DNA of 64,000 bases, taken from Verminephrobacter eiseniae EF01-2. GTDB lineage: Bacteria; Pseudomonadota; Gammaproteobacteria; Burkholderiales; Burkholderiaceae_C. The DNA lies in assembly GCF_000015565.1 (NCBI RefSeq), contig NC_008786.1, positions 1,736,001-1,800,000 of the forward strand, written 5' to 3'. Positions 24,103 to 33,041 of the stretch are shown here, piece after piece. Each line of letters starts with the position of its first letter. The first letter of the stretch is position 1. A program made the translations under genes and the position numbers. Under the pieces are notes generated by a model that worked only from the letters and a program-made list of their open reading frames with translations, did no database searches and had not been told where the DNA came from.

Positions 24103-24425
24103 TCAGGCCATGCGGTACACGCGCTCGCCGACGGGCTGTTTGTCCGAAACCAGCGTCAGACCCAGCTTTTTCTTGAATGCCCGGCGAACGCGCCGCGCAC
24201 CGTGTGCGCCTGCCAGCCGGTGGTGGCGCAAATCTGCCGGACGGTCGTGTCTTCGGGACGCTGGAGCATCCGCACGACTTCGGCCTGCTTGCTGTTCGTC
24301 CACGTGCGCGGCTTGGCTCACGATGCTTCGGCGGCGGACTTCAGTTCCGCGTCGTTCGGCGTGGGCGGCGCGCCTTCGGCGTTGGCGATGATCTGGTCAA
24401 GGTTGGAAGTGGCACGCCTACCCAC
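24103..24425 (-). pseudogene. DUF3489-domain protein, broken
   Basis: On the minus strand the segment DQIIANAEGAP and ELKSAAEAS is followed by an in-frame TGA, then KPRTWTNSKQAEVVRMLQRP and TTGWQAHTVRGAF in the same frame. A one-base deletion then moves the ending FKKKLGLTLVSDKQPVGERV to another frame. Together these make a complete DUF3489 protein with one nonsense codon and one frameshift. The start at 24423-24425 (GTG) is a guess. DUF3489 proteins are common on mobile DNA. Confidence 0.7.
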
Positions 24426-24546
24426 CGCATTTTTGAGCAAGATAGCAGGATCTGGATTGAAAACGCCGAAAAACGGGGTGGCTCTGGACTCCCCTGACCA
24501 CCGCATCCCGTGCCGCAACCCCGTGAACACTGGCGATTCCGCAAAG

Positions 24547-24577
24547 AAAAGGGCCAACCCGGCAGAGTTGGCCTTTT
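24547..24577 (-). terminator. Rho-independent terminator of tRNA-Lys
   Basis: GGCCAAC and GTTGGCC arms around an 8-nt loop, with a T-run on the minus strand, start a few bases after the tRNA 3' end. Confidence 0.8.
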
Positions 24578-24582
24578 GAGAG

Positions 24583-24658
24583 TGGTGGGTCCTGAGTGGC
24601 TCGAACACTCGACCTACGGATTAAGAGTCCGCTGCTCTACCAACTGAGCTAAGAACCC
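24583..24658 (-). tRNA. tRNA-Lys (anticodon CTT), CCA encoded
   Basis: A 76-nt cloverleaf on the minus strand. The acceptor stem pairs GGGTTCT with AGGACCC; the D-arm is AGCTCAGTTGGTAGAGC, the anticodon loop CTCTTAA, and the T-loop GTTCGAGCC. The 3' end carries an encoded ACCA. Its 3' side faces the RM/MBL island, which makes it a candidate integration site. Confidence 0.96.
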
Positions 24659-24721
24659 ACATCTTGCGTGCGAGACATTCTCTCGTCTGTGGCGCCGCAA
24701 GCGGTGGAGATTATGCACCGG

Positions 24722-24757
24722 TTTTTTTGCTGCCACTTGCAAGCGGCAGCAAAAAAA
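24722..24757. terminator. Bidirectional-type terminator after hemH
   Basis: Perfect 13-bp arms TTTTTTTGCTGCC and GGCAGCAAAAAAA around a 10-nt loop. On the minus strand it lies 33 bp after the hemH stop and before tRNA-Lys. Confidence 0.85.
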
Positions 24758-24789
24758 TCAGGCCGCTGGGCCTGCGCTGGCAAAGTCCG

Positions 24790-25905
24790 CTACGGCCCGG
24801 TGGCTCGACTTCCCGCCGGCGCGCCGCCGGCCAGCGCGTGGTTGCGGGCCTCGGCCAGCGCCGCTGCGGCGGCAGGCTGGGTGGGCCAGCCTGCCAGGTG
24901 CTGCCGTGCCACGCAGGCCAGGGCGGTGATCCATTGGGGGCTGTCGTTCAGGCAGCGGATGTAGTGAAACTCCTTGCCGCCGGCCTGCAGGAATGCCGCG
25001 CGCACTTCGATGTCGATTTCTTCCAGCGTCTCCCGGCAGTCGCTGGTAAAGCCCGGGCAGACCAGGTCCACCCGGCGCAGGCCGGCCTGGCCCAGCGCCT
25101 CGACGGTGGGCCGGGTGTAGGGTTGCAGCCATCGAGCGTTGCCAAAGCGCGACTGGAAGCTGACGCGGTAGCGCTCCTGGCCCAGGCCCAGGCGCTCGGC
25201 CAGCAGGCGGGCGGTCTTGCGGACTTCGCAGTGGTAGGGGTCGCCCAGTTGCCGGCTGCGTTCGGGCAGGCCGTGAAAGCTCAGCACCAACTGCTCGGGC
25301 CGGCCATGCTGCTGCCAGTGCGTCTGGACGCTGTGCGCCAGCGCGGCGATGTAGTCCGGGTGGTCGTGGTAGCGGTTGACAAAGCGCAACTCGGGCAGGC
25401 GGCGGATACGGGCGGCCCAGCGGTAGACGGCATCGAACACGCTGGCGGTGGTGGTGGCCGAGTACTGCGGGTACAGCGGCAGGATCAGGATGCGTGTGGC
25501 GCCTTCGGCCTTGAGCGCGTCGAGCTGGCTGGCAATCGACGGGTTGCCGTAGCGCATCGCATGGCGCACCAGCACCCGGTGGCCGGCGGCATCCAGATCG
25601 TCGCGCAGCAGCCCGGCCTGCCTGGCCGTCCACAGCGCCAGCGGCGAGCCGGCGGCGCTCCATATGCTGGCGTATTGGGCGGCCGATCGGGCCGGGCGCG
25701 TGCGCAAGATGAGGCCGTGCAGCAGCGGCAACCACAGCAGTTTCGGGATTTCGACCACGCGCCGGTCGCTCAGGAACTGCGCCAGATAGCGGCGCACCGC
25801 AGGGGCCGTGGGGGCATCGGGCGTGCCCAGGTTGCACAGCAGTACCGCAGTGCGTTCGGCCTGGCCATGGGTGTAGGGGGGTTCTGGGGCAAAGGGGGAA
25901 AACAT
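24790..25905 (-). CDS. hemH: Ferrochelatase
   Basis: Inserts Fe2+ into protoporphyrin IX, the last step of haem synthesis, on the inner membrane. It is 371 residues. LLCNLGTPDAP opens the protein; the catalytic histidine is in SFHGLPERS and the acidic metal site in CPGFTSDCRETLEEI. The ATG at 25903-25905 gives a family-like N-terminus. It is divergent from the HAD phosphatase gene (79-bp gap). Confidence 0.95.
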   Translation of the reverse strand: MFSPFAPEPPYTHGQAERTAVLLCNLGTPDAPTAPAVRRYLAQFLSDRRVVEIPKLLWLPLLHGLILRTRPARSAAQYASIWSAAGSPLALWTARQAGLLRDDLDAAGHRVLVRHAMRYGNPSIASQLDALKAEGATRILILPLYPQYSATTTASVFDAVYRWAARIRRLPELRFVNRYHDHPDYIAALAHSVQTHWQQHGRPEQLVLSFHGLPERSRQLGDPYHCEVRKTARLLAERLGLGQERYRVSFQSRFGNARWLQPYTRPTVEALGQAGLRRVDLVCPGFTSDCRETLEEIDIEVRAAFLQAGGKEFHYIRCLNDSPQWITALACVARQHLAGWPTQPAAAAALAEARNHALAGGAPAGSRATGP

Positions 25906-25984
25906 GGGCGCGATTGTGGCAAATGCCCCGCGCAGGCCGGCACGCCGGCCAAGAGCACGGCGGGTAGGGTATTCTGGCCGCACC

Positions 25985-26725
25985 ATGCCCGCCCCTGTCC
26001 CTGACCTGCCCCTCGACCCGGTATGCGCGCCGCCGTTGGACATGGCGCGCATCCGTGCCATCAGCATCGACCTGGACGATACCCTGTGGCCCATCCGGCC
26101 CACCATTGCACGCGCCGAAGCGGCGCTGCTCGACTGGCTCGGGCAGCATGCTCCGGCCACGGCGGCAGCGTTGGCCGATGGCCAGGCGCTGCGCGCGCTG
26201 GGTCGCCAAGTGCTGGCGCTGCGGCCCGGGCTGCAAGCGGACCTGAGCGGGTTGCGGCGCGAGGCGATCCGCCTGGCGCTGACCCAGGCCGGCGAGTCGC
26301 CCGCGCTGGCCGAGCCGGCGTTCGATCGGTTCCTTGCCGAACGCCAGCGCGTGGTGCTGTTTGGCGATGCGCATGACGCATTGGCGTTTTTGTCGGCGCG
26401 CTACCCGGTGGTGGCCTTGTCCAATGGCAATGCGGATGTGCAGCGCATCGGCATCGGCCATTATTTTCGGGCCAGCATCAGCGCCTCGGTGTGTGGCGTT
26501 GCCAAGCCCGATGCACGCATCTTCCATGCTGCGGCCCAGGCGCTGCGATTGCCGCCGCAGGCGCTGCTGCATGTGGGCGACGACGCCACGATGGACGCCT
26601 TGGGCGCCATCGACGCGGGCATGCAGGCGGTCTGGCTGAATGCCGCAGGCCACCCCTGGCCGCATGACAGGCCGCCCCAGGCCACGGTCGGCAGTCTCAC
26701 GGCGCTGTGCCGGCTGCTGGCCTGA
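25985..26725 (+). CDS. HAD-family hydrolase, YigB-like
   Basis: A haloacid-dehalogenase-superfamily phosphatase of 246 residues. Motif I is DLDDTLW, motif II is ALSNGN, the lysine is in CGVAKPDARIF, and motif IV is HVGDDATMD. It resembles YigB/YjjG-type phosphatases acting on flavin precursors or nucleotides. An alternative start is the ATG at 26042, directly before motif I. Confidence 0.85.
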   Translation: MPAPVPDLPLDPVCAPPLDMARIRAISIDLDDTLWPIRPTIARAEAALLDWLGQHAPATAAALADGQALRALGRQVLALRPGLQADLSGLRREAIRLALTQAGESPALAEPAFDRFLAERQRVVLFGDAHDALAFLSARYPVVALSNGNADVQRIGIGHYFRASISASVCGVAKPDARIFHAAAQALRLPPQALLHVGDDATMDALGAIDAGMQAVWLNAAGHPWPHDRPPQATVGSLTALCRLLA

Positions 26726-26797
26726 AGCACCATTGAAGCACCATTGAAACACCACCCGGCGTTCTTGCCCCTTCGATTACTTTGCGACCCGCACACC

Positions 26798-27643
26798 ATG
26801 CCCCGTCACCTTCCCCCCTTGCCCGCCGTGCGCACCATAGGTCTGCTGCAGCCCATGGACTGGCTGGCCCTTGCCTGGCACGACATGGCCCGCGCGGGCT
26901 GGATCAGCTTTGCCCATGGCCTGGCGCTGACGCTCTTTGGCGCGGCCATTTTGGCCGTTGCGCACAACCGCTTCTGGCTGCTGGCGGGGGCGCTGTCGGG
27001 CTTTCTGGTGGTGGCGCCGGTGCTCGCCACCAGCCTGTATGCGCTCAGCCGCGCGCTCGAACGCGGTGAGCCGGCGAACTTCGCGCTGGTGCTCAAGACC
27101 TGGCTGAACTGGCAGGGCAGCCATGTCAACAAATGGGGGCACGACTACTGGTGCATGTTGCAGTTTGGCGCTTTGCTGGCGCTGGCGGCCACCGGCTGGG
27201 TGCTGACCTCGGCGGCACTGATCACGCTGCTGGCGCCGGTGCCGGTGCTGACCCCGCTGGATTTCCTGCGCCATGTGGTGCTGGCCCGGGACGGCTGGCT
27301 GTTCGAGCTATGGCTGGCGCTGGGCAGCTTCATGGCCGCGCCGATCTTTGCCTCCAGCGTGGTGGCCATGCCGCTGCTGCTCGAACGCCGCGCCAGCCTG
27401 CGGCAGGCCGTGCTCACCAGTTGGCAGGCGGTGCTGGTCAACCCGCTGCCGATGGCGTTCTGGGCGGCGCTGATCCTGGGGTTCACGCTGCTGGGTTTGG
27501 GCTCGCTGCTGCTCGGGCTGATCGCCGTGATGCCGATGCTCGGCCATGCCAGTTGGCACGCCTATCGCGACCTGATCGACGCCTCGGGCCTGCCGCAGCG
27601 CGAGCCAGGCAGCAGCCATGACGACAGCGGGGTGGCAGCGTGA
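26798..27643 (+). CDS. DUF2189-like integral membrane protein
   Basis: A 281-residue protein with six or so hydrophobic segments; the amphipathic opening MDWLALAWHDMARAGWISF and the C-terminal GHASWHAYRDLID are typical of DUF2189 membrane proteins. An in-frame ATG at 26744 is possible, but the chosen one is closer to the conserved region. The next gene overlaps its stop. Confidence 0.75.
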   Translation: MPRHLPPLPAVRTIGLLQPMDWLALAWHDMARAGWISFAHGLALTLFGAAILAVAHNRFWLLAGALSGFLVVAPVLATSLYALSRALERGEPANFALVLKTWLNWQGSHVNKWGHDYWCMLQFGALLALAATGWVLTSAALITLLAPVPVLTPLDFLRHVVLARDGWLFELWLALGSFMAAPIFASSVVAMPLLLERRASLRQAVLTSWQAVLVNPLPMAFWAALILGFTLLGLGSLLLGLIAVMPMLGHASWHAYRDLIDASGLPQREPGSSHDDSGVAA

Positions 27644-27852
27644 TTTTCGGCTTCACCGAGGCGCAGATCTCGGGCTTTTTCCTGACCTACGGCGTCGGCG
27701 CGTTCATCCTGTACATGCTGTTCATCATCGGCCAACTGGCCTGGGAGTCCAAGGCCGGGCGGTTCGGCACCTTTGTGCTGTTCCTGGGGCTGGGCGTGGG
27801 CTTCGTGGGGTTTCTTGCCAAGATCGTGATCCAGTGGTGGATGGAGCGTTGA
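27640..27852 (+). CDS. DUF2788-like small membrane protein
   Basis: A 70-residue protein with two membrane helices (GVGAFILYMLFIIGQLAW and FVLFLGLGVGFVGFLAK), matching the DUF2788 pattern of beta- and gamma-proteobacteria. It starts with GTG overlapping the preceding stop (GTGA), so it is translationally coupled. The function is unknown. Confidence 0.72.
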   Translation: MIFGFTEAQISGFFLTYGVGAFILYMLFIIGQLAWESKAGRFGTFVLFLGLGVGFVGFLAKIVIQWWMER

Positions 27853-28032
27853 AAGGAATTCCGCCCCGCGACGCTTGGCGTCGCTTGCCTGAATCGCCTG
27901 GCGGCGCATGCCCGAGCCGCCTGGCGTCGCCCGCCTGAATCGTTTGCATCGCCCGCCCGGGCCGCTCGCATCGCCTGCGGCCGGGCGCGGCCCTGTGCAT
28001 GGTGTCCCCGGCTGGGGCCGATTGCGCTCGAT

Positions 28033-29052
28033 TCAATCGGGCCTGACCTTGGCGCGCAGCAGCACCGCCTTCCAGCGCTGCTGCTCGGCGGCAATGAACT
28101 GCGCAAACTGTGCCGGCGTGCTGCCAATCGCCTGCGCGGCGTCGCCGTTGAGGCGCTCGAGCGCGGCTGGCGCCTGCACGGCCTTCATCGTGTGCGCGGC
28201 CAGTTTGTTCAGGTGGGCCGGGGCCAGGCTGGCGGGGGCCAGCATGCCGTACCACTGGGTCATCTCAAAGCCCGGAAAGCCCTGCTCGGCCACGGTGGCC
28301 ACCTCGGGCAGTTGCGCCAGGCGCTGGGCCGAGCCGGTGGCAATGCAGCGCACCTTGCCCGCCTTGATGAAGGGCAGCATCGCCGCCGCGCCCACGGCCG
28401 ATGCATCCAGGCGCCCCGCGAGCAGGTCGGTCATCATCGGGCCCGTGCCACGGTAGGGCACATGCAGGATGAACAGCCCGGCCGCCATCTTCAGGTACTC
28501 GAACGCCAGATGCCCGGCGCTGCCATTGCCCGCCGAGCCATAGCTGAGTTGGCCCGGCTGCTTGCGCGCATGGGCCACGAACTCGCGCAGGTTGCGCACC
28601 GGCACATCGGGATGCACGACATACAGGCTGGGCACCTTGGCCAGCAGGCTCACCGGCTGGAAGTCCTGGTTCGCGTCGTAGGGCAGTTTGTCGAAGATGA
28701 AGGGGTTGACCGCCAGCGTGCCGATATGACCCAGGATCACTGTGTGCTGGTCGTCCGAGCGGGCCACTTCCTGCATCGCGATATTGCCGGCGGCGCCCGG
28801 CTTGTTCTCGACGAACACGCTCTGGCCCAGGGTCTTGCCCAGTTCGGCGGCGGTGGAACGGGCCACGATTTCCGAGCTGCCGCCCGGCGCAAAGGGCACG
28901 ACGAAACGCAGCGATTTGGCGGGCCATGCGGCCTGCGCCGAGGCGGTGGCGGGCAGCAGGCCGCCGAACGCGGCGCCAAGCAGCGCGCCACTGGTGTCAA
29001 GCCATTTCCGGCGGGTGATATGCAGCAAGGGCGTGGGCTGGTCTGAAAGCAT
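28033..29052 (-). CDS. TTT (Bug-family) substrate-binding protein
   Basis: About 339 residues with a Tat-like N-terminus (TRRKWLDTSG) and signal peptide ending ASAQA, then WPAKSLRFVVPFAPGGSSE and VPYRGTGPMMTDLLAGR. No membrane subunits are nearby. It lies about 165 bp downstream of the Bug gene of the CoA-ester operon and may be its last member. An ATG at 29085 is an alternative start. Confidence 0.88.
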   Translation of the reverse strand: MLSDQPTPLLHITRRKWLDTSGALLGAAFGGLLPATASAQAAWPAKSLRFVVPFAPGGSSEIVARSTAAELGKTLGQSVFVENKPGAAGNIAMQEVARSDDQHTVILGHIGTLAVNPFIFDKLPYDANQDFQPVSLLAKVPSLYVVHPDVPVRNLREFVAHARKQPGQLSYGSAGNGSAGHLAFEYLKMAAGLFILHVPYRGTGPMMTDLLAGRLDASAVGAAAMLPFIKAGKVRCIATGSAQRLAQLPEVATVAEQGFPGFEMTQWYGMLAPASLAPAHLNKLAAHTMKAVQAPAALERLNGDAAQAIGSTPAQFAQFIAAEQQRWKAVLLRAKVRPD

Positions 29053-29216
29053 GGGTTGGTTTTCGTGAAAGTGCGCATCCGGCATGTGCGCGGCGCCATG
29101 GTAGCGGGTGCGGAATGCGCGCCCCGGGTTGGTCGCCCGGCGTCCCGGCCCGCGCCGCCAAGCGCGTTCGTCCAGTCCCGGAGGCGCGCCATGGCCGTGG
29201 CGCAGGCGCCGAAGGC

Positions 29217-30242
29217 TCACTCCATCGTCAGACCCAGTTCGCGCGTCATCGCCTGGTACTGGGGCCAGGTGCGTTTGATCAGCTTGCCCAGTTCATCCCC
29301 GGTCCACGGCGGTTCCGTCACGCCCAATTGCGCCATGACGGTCTTGATGCGGTCCGACTTGAAGAACGAGGCATGGGCCAGCCCGGCCACGCGATCGACG
29401 ATCGCCTTGGGCGTTCCTTTCGGGGCCAACACCATGTTGCATTCGATGAGGTACTGGAACGCCGGGCCGACGAAACCTTCGTCGGCCCAGGTGGGCACGC
29501 CCGGCAGCAGCGTGTCGGAGCGCGTGCCAGAGATCGACAGAATCGGCCTCGCCGCTCCTTGCGCAATGGCGCCACCCATGCCTGCCATCGAGCCTGCGCC
29601 CATGTCGATATGGCCCGCCATCAAGTCCAGCACCATCGGCCCTGTGCCCTTGTAGTTGATGATGTCGAATTTTCCGCCTGTCTGCTGCGCCAGGGCGCTG
29701 ATCATGAGGTGCCAGCCGGACCCGATGCCATAGTTGCCCACCGAAATCGGTCGCGTGCGGGAGAGCGCGATCAGCTCCTTCAGATTCTTCACCGGCAGAT
29801 CTTTTCTGACCACCATCGGCGCTACGCCGGTGCTGAAGGCCGCGATCGGTACCAGGTCGATCGACGTGTCCAGCGGCACCTTCTTGAGCAGCACCGGTGC
29901 CTGTGCGAGTTGGCTGTGCAGTGTGATGAGCAGCGTGTGGCCGTCGGCCGCAGAGCGGGCCACGTATTCCGCCGCGATCATTCCGATGGCGCCGGGCTTG
30001 TTCTCGACGACGACAGGCGCGCCCCCCATGCTCATCGTCAGGTACTCGGCAAGCGCCCGGGCCGTTGCATCGTTGGACGATCCCGGGGCCTGCGCCGCAA
30101 TCAGCCGGATGGGCTTGGATGGCCATCCCTGCGCGCGCGCCATGCCGGGCAGCCATCCGAGGCCCACGGCGCCGAGACCGGCCAGCAGCAGCAGGTGGCG
30201 GCGGTGTGGGTTCGACCATGTGGGTTCGAGTCTGGTGTTCAT
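29217..30242 (-). CDS. TTT (Bug-family) substrate-binding protein in the CoA-ester operon
   Basis: A 341-residue Bug protein with a twin-arginine-like start (NPHRRHLLLLAGLGAVGLG) and signal end ARA, then WPSKPIRLIAAQAPGSSND and VVVENKPGAIGMI. A GGAG Shine-Dalgarno sits just before the ATG at 30240-30242. It follows the CitE-like gene by 121 bp on the same strand, so it is likely the uptake component for the acid degraded by that operon. Confidence 0.9.
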   Translation of the reverse strand: MNTRLEPTWSNPHRRHLLLLAGLGAVGLGWLPGMARAQGWPSKPIRLIAAQAPGSSNDATARALAEYLTMSMGGAPVVVENKPGAIGMIAAEYVARSAADGHTLLITLHSQLAQAPVLLKKVPLDTSIDLVPIAAFSTGVAPMVVRKDLPVKNLKELIALSRTRPISVGNYGIGSGWHLMISALAQQTGGKFDIINYKGTGPMVLDLMAGHIDMGAGSMAGMGGAIAQGAARPILSISGTRSDTLLPGVPTWADEGFVGPAFQYLIECNMVLAPKGTPKAIVDRVAGLAHASFFKSDRIKTVMAQLGVTEPPWTGDELGKLIKRTWPQYQAMTRELGLTME

Positions 30243-30363
30243 ACTGTCTCCTTCATGGGTGCGCAAAAAGCCAGCACCCGGTGGCCGCCCGGCGCTGCAC
30301 GCGGGCGTTTTTCGTTCGGGAGTCGTGCAGAGGCCGGGCGGGCACGCACCGGGCGGTGCGATC

Positions 30364-31275
30364 TCAGATGCCGATCTGGTCGGCCCTGTCGACGAGGTTC
30401 CTGACGATGCGCACGGAGGCGATGTCGATCATCTTTCCGCCGTACTGGACGGCGCCCAGTCCTTGCGCCAGCGCCGCGTCGTAGGCCTCGATCATTTCGC
30501 GTGCCCGCGCGACCTCTTGCGCAGGCGGCGAGAAGACCTCTTGCGCAATGGCCACCTGCGACGGGTGGATGGCCCATTTGCCGACCATGCCGAGGATCAT
30601 TGCGCGCCGGCATTCTTCGCGGAATGCGTCCGGGTTTTTGAAGTCGGCGTAGGGGCCGTCCACCGCATCGATGCGGTTGGCGCGCGCCGCGATCGTCAGC
30701 TTGTGGCGCTGGTAGCTCCAGATGTCGCCCGGATAGCCGCCCGGGCCGCCGATGTCGCCGATGGAAACGCCCTGGCTGGCCGAATAGTCGCCCATGCCGA
30801 AGATCAGGCATTCCAGGCGCGGCGTGGACGCGGCGATCTCTTCCACACGCATCATCGCCTCGACCTCCTCGATCAGCACGTCGATGCCGATGCGCTTTTT
30901 CAGGCCGAGCTTCTTTTCCATCATCGAGAGCAGCTTGTCGACGAACTGCACGTCGGCGGCGCTCATCGCCTTCGGCAGCATGAGCATGTCGAGGTTCTCG
31001 CGCGCGCCTTCGACGACCTCGATGATGTCCTCGTAGGCGTACTGCGTCGTCAGGTCGTTGATGCGCACGCAGCGCGTGGTCTTGCCCCAGTCGAGCGTGT
31101 TCAGCGCGCTCACGATCTTGGCCCGGGCCGCGCGCTTTTCCGATGGCGCGACGGCGTCTTCCAGGTCCAGGAAGACGAAGTCGACCCCGGTTTCAGAGGC
31201 CTTGCGCATCATCTTTTCGCTGGAGCCCGGAACGGAAAGCTGGCAGCGGCGAAGTCTTCTGGTTCGGTTTTGCAT
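30364..31275 (-). CDS. CitE/HpcH-type CoA-ester lyase
   Basis: A 303-residue member of the citrate lyase beta/malyl-CoA lyase family. The opening LSVPGSSEKMMRKA, the metal-site FVFLDLEDAVAPSEK, CVRIND, the GMGDYSASQG region and GKWAIHPSQVAIAQEVF are typical of malyl-CoA and citramalyl-CoA lyases. It should cleave a 3-hydroxyacyl-CoA such as citramalyl-CoA or beta-methylmalyl-CoA. It lies 39 bp downstream of the CoA-transferase gene in the same direction. Confidence 0.87.
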   Translation of the reverse strand: MQNRTRRLRRCQLSVPGSSEKMMRKASETGVDFVFLDLEDAVAPSEKRAARAKIVSALNTLDWGKTTRCVRINDLTTQYAYEDIIEVVEGARENLDMLMLPKAMSAADVQFVDKLLSMMEKKLGLKKRIGIDVLIEEVEAMMRVEEIAASTPRLECLIFGMGDYSASQGVSIGDIGGPGGYPGDIWSYQRHKLTIAARANRIDAVDGPYADFKNPDAFREECRRAMILGMVGKWAIHPSQVAIAQEVFSPPAQEVARAREMIEAYDAALAQGLGAVQYGGKMIDIASVRIVRNLVDRADQIGI

Positions 31276-31314
31276 GAGATCGATCTCCTGGATTCGATGC
31301 GGGGTTCGGCACGC

Positions 31315-32556
31315 TCACTGGATCACCTGGTCGGCGCGCAGTGCCGCGATTTCAGCGGGCGCAAAGCCGAACGCGGCCAGCGTGCTGTCGGTGTGCTCGC
31401 CGGTCAGCGGCGCCCGGCGGCGAACGCCGCCAGGTGTCTGGCTCATGCGCACCGGCGTGCCGGCAACGGTCAGCGGACGCGCCGCGCCCGGTTGTTCGGT
31501 CTCGACGAGCATTTCGCGAATCCGGAAATGCGGGTCTTCGAAGATGTCCGCCGCGCTGAAGACCGGGCCGAACGGAATGTCGCCGCCGAGCATCTGCGCG
31601 AGCTCCGCCTTGGTATGGCGCGCAGTCCAGCCGCCGACGATCGCCTCGACCTCGGCGCGGTGCTGCACGCGCGCGTCGTTGCTCGCATAGCGCGGGTCGA
31701 TGGCCAGCGCCGGGCGACCCATGCGGTGCGCCAGCGGCACCCAGAAACGGTCGTTCGGCACGCCCAGGCTGACGAAGCCGTCTTTGGCGGCAAACAAACC
31801 GAACGGGCACAGCAGCGGGTGCCCGTTGCCCTCGGGGCCTGGCGCGACACCCGAGACGCTGTACTGAAACACCAGCCGCTCGCAGAGCGCCAGCACCGCG
31901 TCGACCATCGAGACATCGACGAACTGGCCCTGGCCGCTGCGCTGCGCGCGCCAGCAGGCGGCCGCCACGCCATAGGCGAGAAAGGTGGCGGGAACGAGAT
32001 CGCCGACGCCCGGGCCGATCTTGGTCGGGGGGCCGCCCGGCGCGGCGCCGGTGATGCCCATGATGCCGCCCATCGCCTGCGCCACCGGGTCGTAGGCCGG
32101 CCAGTTCGCATAGGGACTGGCGCCGCTGCGTGGATCGCCGAAGCCGCGCAAGGCGGCATAGACCAGTCGCGGGTTCTCCGCGATCAGCACCTCGTAGCCG
32201 AGGCCCAGCCGCTCCATCACGCCGGCGCGGTAGTTCTCGACCAACACGTCGGCCTTGTGCACCAGCCGCAGCAGCGTGGCCTTGCCCGCCGGCTTCTTGA
32301 GGTCGAGCGTGATCGAGTCCTTGTTGCGATTGATGGACGCGAAGTAGCCGCCGAAGCCGCGCTCCCCGATCTTCAGCGCTCCATCGGGATGCGGTCCGTT
32401 GCGGCGCGTCAGGTCACCGCCCGGCGGCTCGATCTTGATCACATGGGCGCCCTGGTCGGCCAGCATCATGGTGGCGTAGGGGCCTGCGAGCATGCGCGTC
32501 AGGTCGAGCACCACCAGGCCGTCGAGCGCGCCCGGAACGACCGCTGCCGGCGTCAC
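31315..32556 (-). CDS. Class III CoA-transferase (CaiB/BaiF family)
   Basis: A 413-residue family III CoA-transferase. LDLTRMLAGPYATMMLADQG, then VENYRAGVMERLGLGYEVL (the catalytic Asp normally sits close to this region) and the GFGDPRSG and YDPVAQAMGG segments are characteristic. The likely reaction is activation of a dicarboxylate by CoA transfer from succinyl-CoA. It overlaps the upstream MaoC gene by 4 bp. Confidence 0.9.
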   Translation of the reverse strand: MTPAAVVPGALDGLVVLDLTRMLAGPYATMMLADQGAHVIKIEPPGGDLTRRNGPHPDGALKIGERGFGGYFASINRNKDSITLDLKKPAGKATLLRLVHKADVLVENYRAGVMERLGLGYEVLIAENPRLVYAALRGFGDPRSGASPYANWPAYDPVAQAMGGIMGITGAAPGGPPTKIGPGVGDLVPATFLAYGVAAACWRAQRSGQGQFVDVSMVDAVLALCERLVFQYSVSGVAPGPEGNGHPLLCPFGLFAAKDGFVSLGVPNDRFWVPLAHRMGRPALAIDPRYASNDARVQHRAEVEAIVGGWTARHTKAELAQMLGGDIPFGPVFSAADIFEDPHFRIREMLVETEQPGAARPLTVAGTPVRMSQTPGGVRRRAPLTGEHTDSTLAAFGFAPAEIAALRADQVIQ

Positions 32557-33041
32557 CTGTGCCCCCAGTGGCTCTTGCGCTTGAGCAGCACGCTGCGCTC
32601 GGCTTCGACGCAGAGCTTGCCGTCCTGGTTCAGGCCATAGTGCTTGAACCGGACGATGCCGGCGTCGGGCTGGTCCGAATCGCTGCGCTCCAGCACCTCG
32701 CTGTAGGCATAGAGGGTGTCACCGTGAAAGACGGGGTGCGACAGGCGGATCTTGTCCAGCCTCAGCTCGCACAGGCACTGCTCGGCGGTGTCCTGCGCCG
32801 CCAGGCCGAGCACCAGCGCCAGGTTGATGCCGCCGAACACCACGCGCTGCGCGAAGATGCCGTGGCCGCCCTGGCTCATCGCGTGCTCGTTGAAGTGGCC
32901 CTCGGCGGTGTTCATCACCATCTGGGTGATCAGCACGTTGTCCATCTCGGTCACCGTCTTGCCGCGGGCGTGCCGCAGCAGGCGCCCGACTTCGAAGTCC
33001 TCGAAGTAGTTGTCTTGGCTGGTCAGGGCTGCCGTCTTCAT
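32553..33041 (-). CDS. MaoC-like (hotdog) hydratase 1
   Basis: A 162-residue single-hotdog MaoC-type protein: YFEDFEVGRLLRHARGKTVT, TEMDNVLITQM and LDKIRLSHPVFHGDTLYAYS. Together with the second MaoC gene of this operon it resembles the two halves of mesaconyl-CoA or itaconyl-CoA hydratases, which are often one polypeptide of about 300 residues. It overlaps both neighbours by 4 bp. Confidence 0.87.
   Translation of the reverse strand: MKTAALTSQDNYFEDFEVGRLLRHARGKTVTEMDNVLITQMVMNTAEGHFNEHAMSQGGHGIFAQRVVFGGINLALVLGLAAQDTAEQCLCELRLDKIRLSHPVFHGDTLYAYSEVLERSDSDQPDAGIVRFKHYGLNQDGKLCVEAERSVLLKRKSHWGHR

Noticed and set aside
27853..28032. GC-rich stretch with repeated CGCCTGxxTCG-like words after the DUF2788 gene
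   Set aside because: Irregular spacing and no clear unit; probably low-complexity spacer.
29734..32640. Very long plus-strand open frame antisense to the CoA-ester operon
   Set aside because: His/Arg/Asp-rich mirror of well-recognised minus-strand genes; no domain seen.
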